NCBI RefSeq assembly: GCF_002979915.1
Contig: NZ_PCQA01000003.1
Location: 248,001-312,000 of the forward strand
DNA from: Arthrobacter sp. MYb213
GTDB taxonomy: Bacteria > Actinomycetota > Actinomycetes > Actinomycetales > Micrococcaceae
DNA length: 64,000 nucleotides
Direction of reading: 5' to 3'
The position numbers and the translations under genes are program-made. Numbering within the stretch: the first letter of the stretch is position 1; each line of letters starts with the position of its first letter. Below, piece after piece: positions 17,904 to 26,773 of the stretch. Under the pieces are notes generated by a model. It was not told the DNA's origin. It made no database searches and worked only from the letters and a program-made list of their open reading frames with translations.

Positions 17904-19265
17904 ATGTACGAACTTTTAGTTCTACTGATTCTTGTAGCAGGCATTGTATTGGTCACCGCCCGTTGGAAAGTCAGCCCTTTCCTTGCCTTGATTGGTGCGG
18001 CCATTCTTGCCGCGTTCGCCTATCAGATACCCGTCGCTGAGATTGCTAGTACGGTTACCACGGCCTTCGGCAACACCATGGGCAACATTGGTTTAGTGAT
18101 CCTTTTCGGGACGATGATCGGTATCATTCTGGAACGTTCCGGTGCGGCGATATCCATGGCTGACGCGTTGATCAAGGTGCTAGGAACCCGTTTTCCTAAC
18201 CTCACGCTGTCAATCATCGGCTACATCGTCTCCATCCCGGTTTTCTGCGATTCCGGGTACGTTGTACTGAACTCACTGCGTAAGGCAATCACGCTCCGCA
18301 CCGGAGTTTCGGGCTTGGCTACCTCGGTAGCGTTGATGACCGGGCTTTACGCAACGCACACCATGGTTCCGCCCACCCCAGGTCCACTAGCAGCCGCAGA
18401 AAGTATCGGTATTGCCGACAACCTCGGATTAATCATTGCGGTCGGGCTTCCGGTGGCAGCAATTTCCGCGCTGGCTGGCCTGTTCTACGCTAGCCGTTTT
18501 AGCAAGAAAAGCTGGACGCCGCTGCCCGCCGAAGACCACGAGGATCTCACCGAGAAGAGCTACGAAGAACTGCGTGCCAGCTATGGCAAACTGCCAGCTC
18601 CACTGTTGGCGTTCATGCCAATTATCGTGCCTTTGGTGTTGATCTGCGGTGCCTCGGTAGCCAAGCTTCCATCTCATCCTTTGGGTGAGGGAGCTGCACT
18701 GGAAACCTTGTCCTTCCTCGGTACCCCGGTCGTCGCGTTGATCTTCGGCCTGCTTGCCGCGAGCCTGCTCTTGCGAGGTAACAAGAAACTCGCGGACTTC
18801 AACGAGCAAATGCATGAAGCGGTTCGTACCGCGGCACCGATCTTATTGATCACCGGTGCCGGTGCGTCCTTTGGCGCGGTCCTTGCTGCGTCGAAGCTGA
18901 CCACGATCCTCTCCGATTCACTCAGCGGGTTAGGCATCGGCTTGGCCGTTCCATTCCTTATCGCGGCGGCACTAAAGTCCGCTCAAGGCTCATCAACCGT
19001 GTCTATGGTGACCACCTCTGCACTGGTGGCGCCGATGCTGGGCTCACTGGGTTTGAGCTCAGATATGGGCATGGTGCTCACCGTGCTTGCCATTGGTGCC
19101 GGCGCCATGGTGGTTTCCCATGCGAATGACTCCTACTTCTGGGTGGTCTCGCAGTTGAGTCGTATTCCGGTGATCACCGCATACAAGACGTTGAGCGTTG
19201 CTACCGCTATTCAGGGCACCGCAGCGTTTATCACTGTGTGGATTCTTGGGGCGATCCTGCTCTAG
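17904..19265 (+). CDS. GntP-family gluconate/glycerate permease
   Basis: 453 residues, about twelve membrane segments, the usual GntP length. VFCDSGYVVL, HTMVPPTPGPLAAAE and SHANDSYFWVVS are strongly conserved in the family, which imports gluconate and similar sugar acids with protons. ATG 17904 has AAAGGAG upstream; the longer ORF from 17757 has a non-membrane, Cys-rich lead that is probably not translated. A CdaR regulator lies upstream, which points to glycerate or a sugar acid. No kinase for such a substrate is next to it. Confidence 0.88.
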   Translation: MYELLVLLILVAGIVLVTARWKVSPFLALIGAAILAAFAYQIPVAEIASTVTTAFGNTMGNIGLVILFGTMIGIILERSGAAISMADALIKVLGTRFPNLTLSIIGYIVSIPVFCDSGYVVLNSLRKAITLRTGVSGLATSVALMTGLYATHTMVPPTPGPLAAAESIGIADNLGLIIAVGLPVAAISALAGLFYASRFSKKSWTPLPAEDHEDLTEKSYEELRASYGKLPAPLLAFMPIIVPLVLICGASVAKLPSHPLGEGAALETLSFLGTPVVALIFGLLAASLLLRGNKKLADFNEQMHEAVRTAAPILLITGAGASFGAVLAASKLTTILSDSLSGLGIGLAVPFLIAAALKSAQGSSTVSMVTTSALVAPMLGSLGLSSDMGMVLTVLAIGAGAMVVSHANDSYFWVVSQLSRIPVITAYKTLSVATAIQGTAAFITVWILGAILL

Positions 19266-19280
19266 GCACAGCAGTACTTT

Positions 19281-19317
19281 CCAAGAGACGAGAACCTCAC
19301 CGGTGCTCGTCTCTTGG
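19281..19317 (+). terminator. Rho-independent terminator after the GntP gene
   Basis: CCAAGAGACGAG (19281-19292) pairs perfectly with CTCGTCTCTTGG (19306-19317) and is followed by CTTTT, 16 bases after the stop codon. Confidence 0.8.
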
Positions 19318-19395
19318 CTTTTAAACGAGAAGGTTTCCTGATGTCAAGCATGCGGCCCAAGAGGAGTTAACAAACAGTTATATGAGTAGTTTCAT

Positions 19396-19409
19396 GTCGA
19401 AATTTCGAC
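19396..19409. promoter_or_regulatory. Perfect 14-bp palindrome upstream of the DszC-like genes
   Basis: GTCGAAATTTCGAC is a perfect palindrome 146 bases before the first DszC-like start. It resembles an operator; the regulator is unknown. The actinobacterial LexA box TCGAAC-N4-GTTCGA is not matched. Confidence 0.4.
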
Positions 19410-19554
19410 TTCAAATCGGTCGGGCAACCAGCAACATGACGCCATAAGAAGTCTGGTGACAGTCGGTGTAAGCAGATGACTAAGCCACCTGACGGGCCGG
19501 TGATTACGCAGTAGCGTCTAAGCCATCAACCACCCGAGAACAGGAAGCTTGCTC

Positions 19555-20781
19555 ATGTCAGTAGCCACCGCAGCACTTGCACGTACCCCATTTACCGGCA
19601 ATGCCACACCTGAAGAGCTGACGCGTTGGCGTGCGGTCGCAACGGAAGTTGCACAGAGCTTGGCAGTAGATGCTTTGGAGCGAGATCGTAAAAACGAGCA
19701 GCCACATGCCGAGGCGCAGCTCTTGCGATCCTCGGGTTTGCTTGACCTGTTGGTGCCAGCAGAATTTGGCGGCGCAGGGGGACACTTTGAGACCGCCTTC
19801 GAAGCGGTACGCATTCTGGCGACTGCCGACGGATCGATTGCACAGTTGCTTGCCTATCACTACTTCAACCAGACCGGCATCGCGTTCTACGCACCAGCTG
19901 AACAGCAGGGTGCTTGGTGGGAACGCACCGTGGCACAGGGGTGGTTATGGGGCGATTCGGTCAACCCTGTTGACCCGACTTTGCTACTCACCGTTGACGC
20001 CGGTGGATACCGACTTAACGGTGCCAAGCGTTTTTCCACCGGTTCGGGAGTGGGTGAAGTAATTATCGTCAACGCGCTGGTTCAGGGAGGCGAAAACGAT
20101 GGGAAGGTCTTGGCCTTCGTCTTGCCTACCGACCGCGAAGGATTAGAACTCGTTGATGACTGGGATTACTTGGGACAGCGGCTCAGCGCTTCAAATTCGG
20201 TACGTTATAGCGACGTGCGAGTTGAGGCCACTGAGATCCTCGGTGAAGTGACCGAAGAGCCGGTCTCCACCTTACTCATTCCTGGATTGCAGCTTGCCTT
20301 CGCAAACTTCTATTTGGGCATTGCTCAAGGCGCGTTGGAACGCGGCAAGCAGCTCTTATTGGGACGCAAAAACGCGTGGTTCCTTTCCTCCGCACCGACC
20401 TATTCACGGGACGTGGTCTTCCAGCGGACCTTGGGCGAGCTCAAGGCGCGGACGGCAGCGGTTGCAGCGCTCGTTGAAAAGCTCGGTCGCTCCTATGACC
20501 TGCTGATAGCCAAGGCTGGAGAGGTCACCGCCGAAGAACGTGCCGAATTAGCAGTGGCGATTGCCGAAGCGAAGATCGTTTCCACCGAAACCGGGGTAGA
20601 GGTGGCGAACCGAATCTTCGAAGTTACCGGAACCTCTTCGGCTAGTAATGACGTTGGGCTCGATCTGTACTGGCGCAACGTACGCACACACTCCCTGCAT
20701 GATCCGGTGGATTACAAGAAGATCGAAGTAGGTCAGTATTTCTTGCACGGTGAAGCACAGCCAATCTCGCTGTACACCTAA
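19555..20781 (+). CDS. DszC/SfnC-like flavin-dependent monooxygenase (acyl-CoA dehydrogenase fold)
   Basis: 408 residues of the acyl-CoA dehydrogenase fold. The pattern lacks the catalytic Glu region of true dehydrogenases and instead has FSTGSGVGE, WDYLGQRLSASN and a C-terminal YWRNVRTHSLHDPVDYK, as in dibenzothiophene monooxygenase DszC and SfnC-type enzymes, which use FMNH2 and O2. ATG 19555 follows AGGAAG; the in-frame TTG 19549 is less likely. A second related gene follows 51 bases later. Reduced flavin would come from elsewhere, for example the protein at 7760. An organosulfur or sulfonate substrate is an inference from the family. Confidence 0.8.
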   Translation: MSVATAALARTPFTGNATPEELTRWRAVATEVAQSLAVDALERDRKNEQPHAEAQLLRSSGLLDLLVPAEFGGAGGHFETAFEAVRILATADGSIAQLLAYHYFNQTGIAFYAPAEQQGAWWERTVAQGWLWGDSVNPVDPTLLLTVDAGGYRLNGAKRFSTGSGVGEVIIVNALVQGGENDGKVLAFVLPTDREGLELVDDWDYLGQRLSASNSVRYSDVRVEATEILGEVTEEPVSTLLIPGLQLAFANFYLGIAQGALERGKQLLLGRKNAWFLSSAPTYSRDVVFQRTLGELKARTAAVAALVEKLGRSYDLLIAKAGEVTAEERAELAVAIAEAKIVSTETGVEVANRIFEVTGTSSASNDVGLDLYWRNVRTHSLHDPVDYKKIEVGQYFLHGEAQPISLYT

Positions 20782-20832
20782 GCCGACACCAGCAGATCAA
20801 GCACAGTACACAGCAGATTTTTTGGAGAATTT

Positions 20833-22065
20833 ATGAGCACCCTGACCGCAACCCGCAATCGTTTGAAGCAACTACGCGAACGTTTCACTCCAATCTTTGA
20901 GAAGATCGCAGCTGGGGCGGCGAAACGTGACCGTTCCGGCGAACTGCCACGAGCCGAAATCGCTGAACTTGCGGCCGCAGGTTTTGGTGCGGTGCGCATT
21001 GCAGAAAGTGATGGGGGAGCGGGAGCTACGCTGCCCGAACTTTTTGAACTTTTTGTGGACTTGGCTGCTGCCGATACAAATATTGCTCAGGCACTGCGTT
21101 CCCACTTCGCTTTTGTGGAAGACCGACTCATTTCTCCTCCCGGGCCAGGCCGTGACAAATGGTTAGCGCGATTTGTTGCCGGCGAGTTAGTCGGAAATTC
21201 ATGGACCGAAATCGGGACCGTCAAGGTAGGCGATGTCATCACCAAGGTGACACCCGATGGCCACGGTGGCTTCAAGATTAATGGCACCAAATACTATTCC
21301 ACCGGTTCCATTTTTGCCGACTGGCTCGATACCTATGCCGAACGCACCGATACCGGTAAGCGCGTGATCGCTGCGGTTCATGCGCATCAGCCCGGTGTCG
21401 CTTTGGCTGAGGATTGGGACGGTTTTGGTCAGCGCACCACCGGCACCGGAACCTCAACTTTTTCCGATGCGAGCGTGGAGGAAGAGAATCTGATCGACTT
21501 TGACACTCGTTTTAAGTATCAGACCGCCTTCTACCAGCAGGTATTGCTTGCTGTGCTTGCCGGTTCGGCCAAGGCTGCGGAGCGTGAGTTCGCCTTGGAA
21601 CTAAAGAACCGCAAGCGTACCTTCAGCCATGCGGCAGCAAATGTGGCTAGCGAAGATCCACAACTCCTGCAGGTAATAGGGGAAGTGTCCGCGGCAGCGT
21701 TTGCCGCCACCGCTACGGTAGAACGTGTTTCTAACGCTTTGCAGGGTGCCTATGACAGTGCGCTTCAGCTACAGGCCGGACTCATTTCGGTCGAAGAAGA
21801 TGAAGCAGCAAATGACTACGCCGAACTAGCCTCGGCCCAAGCCCAGGTGGCGTTGACTCCATTGGTGCTCACCGCCATCACCCATGCCTTTGATGCACTA
21901 GCAGCCTCGGCGACAAGCACCTCAAAGAATCTGGATCGCCATTGGCGCAATGCGCGCACGGCCGGCAATCACAATCCTTGGGTATTCAAGGCTCGCTTGA
22001 TCGGTGACCTTGCGGTCAACGGTACAGAACTTCCACGCGTATGGGCTATTGGCGCTTCGAAGTAG
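20833..22065 (+). CDS. Second DszC/SfnB-like flavin-dependent monooxygenase (acyl-CoA dehydrogenase fold)
   Basis: 410 residues, same fold as the preceding gene but clearly diverged. Landmarks are YSTGSIFADW, DWDGFGQRTTGTGTS and the ending HWRNARTAGNHNPW, again like DszC/SfnB enzymes rather than beta-oxidation dehydrogenases. A TTTGGAG site lies 5 bases before ATG. With the upstream gene it forms a two-gene operon ending in a strong terminator. The pair may act in sequence or on related substrates. Confidence 0.8.
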   Translation: MSTLTATRNRLKQLRERFTPIFEKIAAGAAKRDRSGELPRAEIAELAAAGFGAVRIAESDGGAGATLPELFELFVDLAAADTNIAQALRSHFAFVEDRLISPPGPGRDKWLARFVAGELVGNSWTEIGTVKVGDVITKVTPDGHGGFKINGTKYYSTGSIFADWLDTYAERTDTGKRVIAAVHAHQPGVALAEDWDGFGQRTTGTGTSTFSDASVEEENLIDFDTRFKYQTAFYQQVLLAVLAGSAKAAEREFALELKNRKRTFSHAAANVASEDPQLLQVIGEVSAAAFAATATVERVSNALQGAYDSALQLQAGLISVEEDEAANDYAELASAQAQVALTPLVLTAITHAFDALAASATSTSKNLDRHWRNARTAGNHNPWVFKARLIGDLAVNGTELPRVWAIGASK

Positions 22066-22079
22066 ACAGAGAAACCATG

Positions 22080-22114
22080 AACGCTCCCGATACCGACTAG
22101 GTATCGGGAGCGTT
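22080..22114 (+). terminator. Hairpin terminator of the DszC-like operon
   Basis: A perfect 15-bp stem, AACGCTCCCGATACC (22080-22094) with GGTATCGGGAGCGTT (22100-22114), closes a 5-base loop right after the stop codon. Confidence 0.85.
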
Positions 22115-22210
22115 CTGGGTTTAAAAGTTGAGAATTTTTGAGTTCAGGATCCACCGTGATCGGATCGGCTGTCGAGGAGTGCGAGCTTGTTGACAGCCGA
22201 TTTTAACTAA

Positions 22211-22681
22211 TTACGGAGAATCTGGTGATGAAAAATTCGAAGAAGGAGCGTGCGAAAACAATAGGATCCCTTCATCGTCCTGAACAGACCACAGCTGATC
22301 AGCTAAATGAATGTTCGAGTTGTCTGTTTCAGAAGAGCAGAAATCAATCTTTGCGCGACTCAAAACGATTGACTGTGCATTATTTCCTTTGCCAAACACC
22401 AGCCACTGTCGACTATCGTCGCTGTCAGTGTTAATTTGCTCTGTTGCGGCCTTCATTGCCGCAGGAAGATTCGTAGGTGACGACGAGTACGGGCACAGAA
22501 TCGCAACGTGTTCCCATGTTTCTACTGGGGCATGCTCCTGAGGTAGCTTGAGATTTTCACCGCTCGTAGCCTCGGAGGTTAGAAAATCCTCATATGTTCC
22601 ACCAGCCGCGCAGCCGGAAGTAAGAACACCGAGGACAATCAGGGGAACGATCTTCAACGAAAGTCGTATTGTAAATTTCAT
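22211..22681 (-). CDS. Putative small lipoprotein of unknown function
   Basis: About 156 residues. A basic start, a hydrophobic stretch and VLTSGC form a lipoprotein signal. The mature part has three Cys in total and no recognised domain; CPYSSSP and FCSSETDN might form a disulfide. ATG 22681 and GTG 22687 are both possible and neither has a good ribosome site. Base composition is AT-richer than in its neighbours and no operon partner is adjacent, so it may be a recent acquisition. Confidence 0.6.
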   Translation of the reverse strand: MKFTIRLSLKIVPLIVLGVLTSGCAAGGTYEDFLTSEATSGENLKLPQEHAPVETWEHVAILCPYSSSPTNLPAAMKAATEQINTDSDDSRQWLVFGKGNNAQSIVLSRAKIDFCSSETDNSNIHLADQLWSVQDDEGILLFSHAPSSNFSSPDSP

Positions 22682-23204
22682 TCGCACACTCGAAAAATGT
22701 TATCGGGTAGCCAGCTCGTTCTGGTTGGCCCAGGGAATTGCACGTAGTACTACTTTTAGATGCTGTTTTCTGAACTTTAGAGACCGAACGACCAGTGTTG
22801 TTATTGGCCAAACTCATCTTCTGCTTACATGCTGGCCCACTGCGACCCGCCTCATAATTCGAAGCAACCGTGATTGCACCGTTTTCACCGATACTGACAG
22901 TAAACGGAGTATTTCAGCTACAAAGACGGAAAGCGCCTCTCGTACTATTATGCAGTGACTTGGGGAAAAGGCCACTTCGCAGATGTTGTGGCGTTATTTT
23001 CGTCTTTGGCTGCTCTCGACTTACCTCTTATTTATCTCACCGCAATCTGGGGGTACTGGCTCTCAGTGGAGGCTCTCAGAATCTTCCGTCGAGTCCTCGC
23101 CGACGGAACTAACTGAAAATGAGAGCAAAAGTTTCATGAAGCTACATAAGTAAGCTGATGAGTTACGCCACTGCTGAGAGCCCCGGCGTGACGCTGGCTA
23201 GACT
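22682..23204. other. AT-rich gap without a supported gene
   Basis: 523 bases between the lipoprotein and the LysR gene. Only short ORFs without ribosome sites or family features occur. No repeat or RNA gene was seen. It would contain the lipoprotein promoter. Confidence 0.5.
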
Positions 23205-24128
23205 GTGGTGGTGATCAACTACACCCTGCGTCAACTGCAGTACTTCGTCGCTGTTGCAGAGACAGGTTCTATCTCTGCAGCGGCTGTCGCGAGCCATATT
23301 TCGCAGGCAGCGATGTCCCAAGCCATGGATGAACTTGAGCGGGTAGTTGGATCCCAACTACTTGTGCGGCGCCGGGCCCGCGGGGTGGTCTTGACCGCGG
23401 TTGGCACCGATTTTCTCCACGACGCCAGACAACTAGTGCGCCATGCCGAAGAAGTGCAGGATCAAATTGTTGAGCGCCAAACAAAACTTTCCGGACCGCT
23501 GGTCATAGGGTGCTATTCCTCTTTGGCGGCGTTCTGGATTCCGGTGATCTGCGAACGTTTTACCAACGTGAATCCTGATTTGCAGGTGACCTTGGTTGAA
23601 GGTGATGGTGCAGAACTTCAAGAACGAATGCTTCAAGGGCATCTCGACGCGGTGTTGACTCATACGCGGCACTTAGTGCCCCACGTTGAGTTTCGTCGGG
23701 TGATGTCTGGGCGTCCCTACGTGCTGGTCGGAGGCAATCACCGGTTGGCTCAGCGCAAAAGCGTCAGTCTCTCGGAATTAGCCGAGGATGACTTCGTCTC
23801 CTTGGACATCCCCACCGTGCGTGACAATCAACTGGTCAACTTGCGAATGTCCGGACTAGACCCGAAGGTGCGTTGGAGCTCGCAGAGCTTTGAAGCGGTA
23901 CGCGGGTTGGTGGCGCGTGGGCTTGGCTACACGGTGCTTGTGCAACGCCCTCCGGTAAATCTTAGCTACGACGGCTTGCCACTGGCGGCGCTGGAGATTG
24001 AAGGGCAGGTCGGTGAAAGCGATATTTGTGTCGCCTATACGGCGTCGGCCCGACCGAGCTTGAGGTTGCGTGCGTTCCTCGATTTCTGTGAGGAAATTGG
24101 AGCGGAAAAGGAAAACAGGGTTGGTTAG
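23205..24128 (+). CDS. LysR-family transcriptional regulator
   Basis: 307 residues. The winged helix reads YTLRQLQYFVAVAETGSISAAAVASHISQAAMSQAMDELE, followed by an effector domain beginning at LSGPLVIGCYSS. It is similar throughout to the LysR protein at 726, including the IGC segment. It starts at one of three tandem GTG codons (23205-23213) with no clear ribosome site. It is convergent with the MHS importer gene and close to the DszC-like pair, which it may control. Confidence 0.88.
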   Translation: MVVINYTLRQLQYFVAVAETGSISAAAVASHISQAAMSQAMDELERVVGSQLLVRRRARGVVLTAVGTDFLHDARQLVRHAEEVQDQIVERQTKLSGPLVIGCYSSLAAFWIPVICERFTNVNPDLQVTLVEGDGAELQERMLQGHLDAVLTHTRHLVPHVEFRRVMSGRPYVLVGGNHRLAQRKSVSLSELAEDDFVSLDIPTVRDNQLVNLRMSGLDPKVRWSSQSFEAVRGLVARGLGYTVLVQRPPVNLSYDGLPLAALEIEGQVGESDICVAYTASARPSLRLRAFLDFCEEIGAEKENRVG

Positions 24129-24153
24129 CGCCTGACGGCTCCAACCAACCCTG
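24116..24153. terminator. Bidirectional hairpin between LysR and MHS genes
   Basis: CAGGGTTGGTT (24116-24126) pairs with AACCAACCCTG (24143-24153). The left arm overlaps the LysR stop. It serves both convergent genes. Confidence 0.6.
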
Positions 24154-24175
24154 AGTTCTACTTCCCGACTTCGTA

Positions 24176-25525
24176 TTACGAGATCTCTTCAGCCTCGAGG
24201 TCTGCCTCGCGACCTTCCTTGATTCCTCGCATGGCTAGCCCGGCAACAATAAATGTTGCGGCCCATACCCCGCCTGCGATCCAAAGAGTTCCGCCGCCAA
24301 GCAGTACCAGTCCCGCGACGATCATCGGTGTGAATCCGGCACCCACGGTGGAGGAGAGCTGGTACACCAGCGATGCACCGGTATAACGGATACGGGTGGG
24401 GAATAGCTCTGCAGTAAAGGCACCAAATGGCCCAAAGATTGTGGCTTGAACAATGCCATTAGCGATGAACAGTGCGATAGCGAAGAGCCATAGTTCCCCC
24501 ATCTGCAACATCCACATAATTGGCAGCGCCATAATTGCTCCGGCAGCGATACCGACCATCATCACCGGTCGACGTCCCAGCTTGTCGGAGTAGCGGGCTG
24601 CAAACCAGATGCCTACTACGGTCAGTGCCGCGCCGATTGCTTTGATGTTCAGTACCGCGGTGCGGTCCATGCCCACTTCTTCGACTACATATGAAATAGC
24701 CCAGACGGTCATCAGTCCCTGAACGGTGTACGAGCTCATACCAACTAGCGTTCCGCGAATGACCGAACGTGGATATTTGGTGATGACTTCCATGAACGGA
24801 GTCTTGCGCTCTTCTGCCTTGTCTTCCAAAGCCAAGAAAAGTGGGGATTCGGCGACCTTGAGACGAATAATAAGACCGATACCAACCAGCGCAATACTGA
24901 TCAGGAACGGGATGCGCCAACCCCAGGAGAGGAACTGCTCGTCAGGCATGAGCGTGACAGCCGATACGGCCAGGGTTGCCAACACCGCGCCAGCCGGGCC
25001 GCCCATATTGGCGAAGCTTGCGGCAAAACCGCGGCGTTCCTTGGGTGCGTGTTCCAACGCCATCAACATGGCTCCACCCCACTCGCCGCCGACGGCCAAA
25101 CCCTGAATGATGCGCAGTGCGATGAGAGCGATGGGTGCAATCATGCCCACTTGAGCGGTTGGTGGCAGCAAGCCGATCAGGGTCGAAGCACCGCCCATCA
25201 TTGCCATCGAAGTAATCAGTACACCCTTGCGACCAATCTTGTCGCCGAAGTGGCCAAAGACGATTCCACCCAGTGGGCGAGCGAGGTAGCCCACCGCTAG
25301 CGTGGCGAAGGAAGCGAAAAGCGCTACGGGCGGAGTCAACCCGACGAAGAACACCTTGTTGAAAACCAAGGACGCGGCGGTGGCGTAGAGGATAAAGTCG
25401 TAGAACTCGATTGCGCTGCCGATGAAGCTTGAGGCAAGAATGCGACGCATCTGTGGGGAGTTCAGGGATGGAACCTTCAAATCCTCACCTGCTACATTTT
25501 GCTGGGTGTTGATGGTGTTGCTCAT
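24176..25525 (-). CDS. MFS transporter, metabolite:H+ symporter (MHS) family
   Basis: 449 residues with twelve membrane segments. IEFYDFILYATAA, RPLGGIVFGHFGDKIGRK and GGEWGGAMLMALEHAP mark the MHS branch. It is strongly similar to the MHS protein at 3189-4568 along its length. Its ATG overlaps the stop of the upstream MBL hydrolase in an ATGA, so the two are translated together, which ties this importer to that hydrolase. The substrate is unknown. Confidence 0.9.
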   Translation of the reverse strand: MSNTINTQQNVAGEDLKVPSLNSPQMRRILASSFIGSAIEFYDFILYATAASLVFNKVFFVGLTPPVALFASFATLAVGYLARPLGGIVFGHFGDKIGRKGVLITSMAMMGGASTLIGLLPPTAQVGMIAPIALIALRIIQGLAVGGEWGGAMLMALEHAPKERRGFAASFANMGGPAGAVLATLAVSAVTLMPDEQFLSWGWRIPFLISIALVGIGLIIRLKVAESPLFLALEDKAEERKTPFMEVITKYPRSVIRGTLVGMSSYTVQGLMTVWAISYVVEEVGMDRTAVLNIKAIGAALTVVGIWFAARYSDKLGRRPVMMVGIAAGAIMALPIMWMLQMGELWLFAIALFIANGIVQATIFGPFGAFTAELFPTRIRYTGASLVYQLSSTVGAGFTPMIVAGLVLLGGGTLWIAGGVWAATFIVAGLAMRGIKEGREADLEAEEIS

Positions 25526-26568
25526 CGGGCTGCCGCCATTTCACTAAAGGTCCGACTGAATGAAATCGTGTCGAGATCGTTGGGAACCAAATAATTTCCG
25601 GAGAACTTTGTCGCATGTCCAAGCCATACCGATAGTGGGGTTGTGCCCGGTACAAGGTGGTGCAAGGCGAGGGTGCGTGCCCCAGCTTGCTCGGCGAGAT
25701 CAATGGCCTGTTCGGCGGAGGTGTGTGCACGCCGGTGATGGTCCATAGAGGCCTGTGCCTCCAAGGTACCAATGGATCCGTAAGCACGTTGCACCCAGTC
25801 GAAATCGATAGCTTCATGCAGTAACAAATCGGTGTCCTTGGCGAGCGTGACCAGGTTCTGGCACGGAGAGGTATCACCAGAAATCGTGACGGAGCCTTCG
25901 GCAGTATCGAAGCGGAAGGCAAAGGCCGGCGCGATCGGTGGATGCTTGACCAGCGTCGCAGTGACCGTGACCAGCTCATCGGTGTAGATGACAAAGGGGG
26001 CGAACTGCTCAGGGGTCGGATTATCGTTGGGGTGATAACCGGTATTTTCAGGAATCTGAATGTCCTGAGCGCTGAAGTGATCCAGTGGCGAAGGGCGCAA
26101 CGCATTAATGACTCGATCATTAATGTCTGTGGCGTAGGCCTGCATTAGATGATCAAACATTGACGCGGTGCCGGGCGTGGGATTCTGTGGGTACAAGGCC
26201 TTCGGCGGCACGGTAGCTCGCGGTGAGACCGGCGGAAGAGCGCCGCGCTCGCCGGGGCCAAGGATGACTATCGGCTCTTTATCGGCTGGCAGGGTGAACA
26301 ACCCGAAAATGGCCAGCGAGGCGAGGTCAATGGTGTGATCCGAATGCAGGTGGGTGAGGAAGATGCCACGCAGGTTGGCTGGACTGAACCCTGCCTTCAT
26401 GAGCTGGTTGCCTACCCCGGTCCCGGCATCTACGAGATAAACACTGTCGCCGACTACCACTGCCGTGGCAATGCCTGCACGCTTCCCTGCGTTCTCTCCG
26501 GTCCACCAACGTGGCCCGCCGGCTGTGCCGAGCGTGACGACGTGGGGATTCAAATTTGTGGAGGTCAT
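25522..26568 (-). CDS. RNase Z-like metallo-beta-lactamase fold hydrolase
   Basis: 348 residues. THLHSDH near residue 90, SGDTSPC, LLHEAID and ALHHLVP give the expected zinc ligands. It is a whole-length paralogue of the protein at 10984-12018. GAAAGG stands 9 bases before ATG. It is the first gene of a two-gene operon with an MHS importer. MBL arylsulfatases, lactonases and esterases share this fold, so the hydrolysed bond is not known. Confidence 0.83.
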   Translation of the reverse strand: MTSTNLNPHVVTLGTAGGPRWWTGENAGKRAGIATAVVVGDSVYLVDAGTGVGNQLMKAGFSPANLRGIFLTHLHSDHTIDLASLAIFGLFTLPADKEPIVILGPGERGALPPVSPRATVPPKALYPQNPTPGTASMFDHLMQAYATDINDRVINALRPSPLDHFSAQDIQIPENTGYHPNDNPTPEQFAPFVIYTDELVTVTATLVKHPPIAPAFAFRFDTAEGSVTISGDTSPCQNLVTLAKDTDLLLHEAIDFDWVQRAYGSIGTLEAQASMDHHRRAHTSAEQAIDLAEQAGARTLALHHLVPGTTPLSVWLGHATKFSGNYLVPNDLDTISFSRTFSEMAAAR

Positions 26569-26609
26569 GGTCTGCGACCTTTCGTTGTTCTAGTACCTCC
26601 CTCTATTGT

Positions 26610-26625
26610 TATGCGCTGCATCACA
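26610..26625. promoter_or_regulatory. 16-bp element shared with the small-ORF/permease promoter
   Basis: TATGCGCTGCATCACA lies 42 bases upstream of the hydrolase start. It differs by one base from 47577-47592, upstream of another transporter operon in the same orientation. Confidence 0.5.
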
Positions 26626-26773
26626 TTCGTAAAACTGTTTTTATCTACCAACTACCTCGGTTTTTCTTATGAATAGGGCGGTATGCTTCAAAGCGACGCT
26701 AATCTGCGCAAAGTCGAAGAATCAGCGGCGCCCATGGTGTACTAAGAGCGGAATCCACACCCAAAGGAGGGGC

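Noticed and set aside
19396-19409. LexA box
   Set aside because: The spacing and the C/G of the TCGAAC-N4-GTTCGA consensus are not matched, and no SOS gene follows.
22548-22958. Plus-strand ORF of 136 codons near the lipoprotein gene
   Set aside because: No ribosome site, overlaps the lipoprotein coding region and shows no recognisable fold.
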